From Pseudooceanicola nitratireducens (GTDB lineage: Bacteria; Pseudomonadota; Alphaproteobacteria; Rhodobacterales; Rhodobacteraceae), in contig NZ_FNZG01000008.1 in NCBI RefSeq assembly GCF_900109195.1, positions 1 through 64,000 on the forward strand: a stretch of 64,000 bases of DNA, read 5' to 3'. Made by a program: the position numbers and the translations under genes. Numbering within the stretch: the stretch's first letter is position 1; each line of letters opens with the position of its first letter. The notes under the pieces were generated by a model, which worked only from the letters and a program-made list of their open reading frames with translations, was not told where the DNA came from and searched no databases. Below, one piece after another: positions 63,561 to 64,000 of this stretch.

Positions 63561-64000
63561 ATGAAGCTTTATGACTATGTCCTGTCCGGCAACTGCTACA
63601 AGATCAGGTTGCTTCTGGATTTCCTGGAAATTGCTCACGAAAAGCAGGCCGTGGACTTCTTCCCGGGGCTTGAACACAAGTCCGATGCCTTCCTTCGGAT
63701 AAACCCTTTGGGGCAAATCCCTGTGTTGGAAGATGACGGGGCCCATATCCGTGATGCACAGGCAATTCTCGTCTATCTGGCATCGCGCTACGACCCCGAT
63801 AACACGTGGTGGCCCGTTAATGACCCAGCACAGCTGGGCCGGGTCGCGCAATGGCTGGCTTTCGCGGACAGCATCACCTCCACCGCCTCCGCGGCGCGGC
63901 TGCATGACGTGCTTGGTTACGATCTGGACGTGGAGCAGGCACGGGCGGGTGCCCATCGGCTGTTCCGGATCCTGGATGACCATCTGGCAAACCAGGAACT
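63561..64000 (+). CDS. GST-family protein, NdmE-like, copy 2 (cut by window end)
   Basis: The first 146 codons of a second GST-like protein are present. It parallels copy 1 almost segment by segment: MKLYDYVLSGNCYKIRLLLD, HKSDAFLRINPLGQIPVLED, IRDAQAILVYLASRY, and TASAARLHDVLGYDLDVEQA. The ATG at 63561 comes one base after the oxygenase stop. The gene runs off the right edge, so the C-terminal helices are missing only because of the window. It is expected to pair with the NdmC-like copy 2. Confidence 0.83.
   Translation, partial: MKLYDYVLSGNCYKIRLLLDFLEIAHEKQAVDFFPGLEHKSDAFLRINPLGQIPVLEDDGAHIRDAQAILVYLASRYDPDNTWWPVNDPAQLGRVAQWLAFADSITSTASAARLHDVLGYDLDVEQARAGAHRLFRILDDHLANQE

Overview
The window looks like chromosomal or large-plasmid DNA from an alphaproteobacterium of the Rhodobacteraceae (Roseobacter/Paracoccus type). 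The signs are high GC, tightly packed operons with ATGA overlaps, a BioMNY biotin importer, a complete beta-hydroxyaspartate cycle cluster (bhcRABCD), and GANTC sites of the kind methylated by CcrM. No rRNA, tRNA, CRISPR array, intact IS element or integrase was recognised. All names rest on reading the sequence and on remembered family motifs; no database search was run.

Left half (about 1-30.8 kb, ordinary amino-acid and amine metabolism). A GANTC-dense non-coding segment (269-414) precedes an Lrp/AsnC regulator that is divergent from a fused indolepyruvate ferredoxin oxidoreductase. Next, on the minus strand, are a three-subunit molybdenum hydroxylase, BioY-BioN-BioM, a TorT-like sugar-type ABC importer, and a pxpC-pxpB-accC-accB-pxpA operon facing a LysR gene across a clear operator. 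A guanidinobutyrase/agmatinase-like ureohydrolase, an aldehyde dehydrogenase, an MBL-fold protein and a Pot-type polyamine ABC importer follow. TetR and XRE-cupin regulators and gabT-gabD complete a route from guanidino compounds or polyamines through GABA to succinate.

Right half (about 31.4-64 kb) reads as one catabolic island for methylated purines. Class III alcohol dehydrogenase (formaldehyde removal) lies next to an NdmA-like Rieske N-demethylase and three small co-directional genes. A BMP-family ABC importer, two LysR regulators and xdhA-xdhB-xdhC (xanthine to urate) follow. Then come bhcR and bhcABCD (glyoxylate to oxaloacetate), an allantoinase/OHCU-decarboxylase fusion, and a decayed ureidoglycolate lyase. 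At the right edge is a long operon with an NdmB-like oxygenase and two sets of {Rieske-less NdmC-like oxygenase + stand-alone Rieske protein + NdmE-like GST protein}, sharing one ferredoxin-type reductase. The last gene runs off the window.

Proposed flow (inference): the BMP transporter imports methylxanthines. The demethylases strip N-methyl groups as formaldehyde, which AdhC oxidises. Xdh converts xanthine to urate. Allantoin passes through PuuE-UraD toward ureidoglycolate and glyoxylate, and the Bhc cycle assimilates glyoxylate as a C4 acid. The least familiar points are the split, duplicated N7-type demethylase, a Cys-to-Gly change at a Rieske ligand in one copy, the broken allA, and the pairing of purine breakdown with the Bhc cycle. 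Several non-coding gaps of 0.4-1.2 kb separate these modules.
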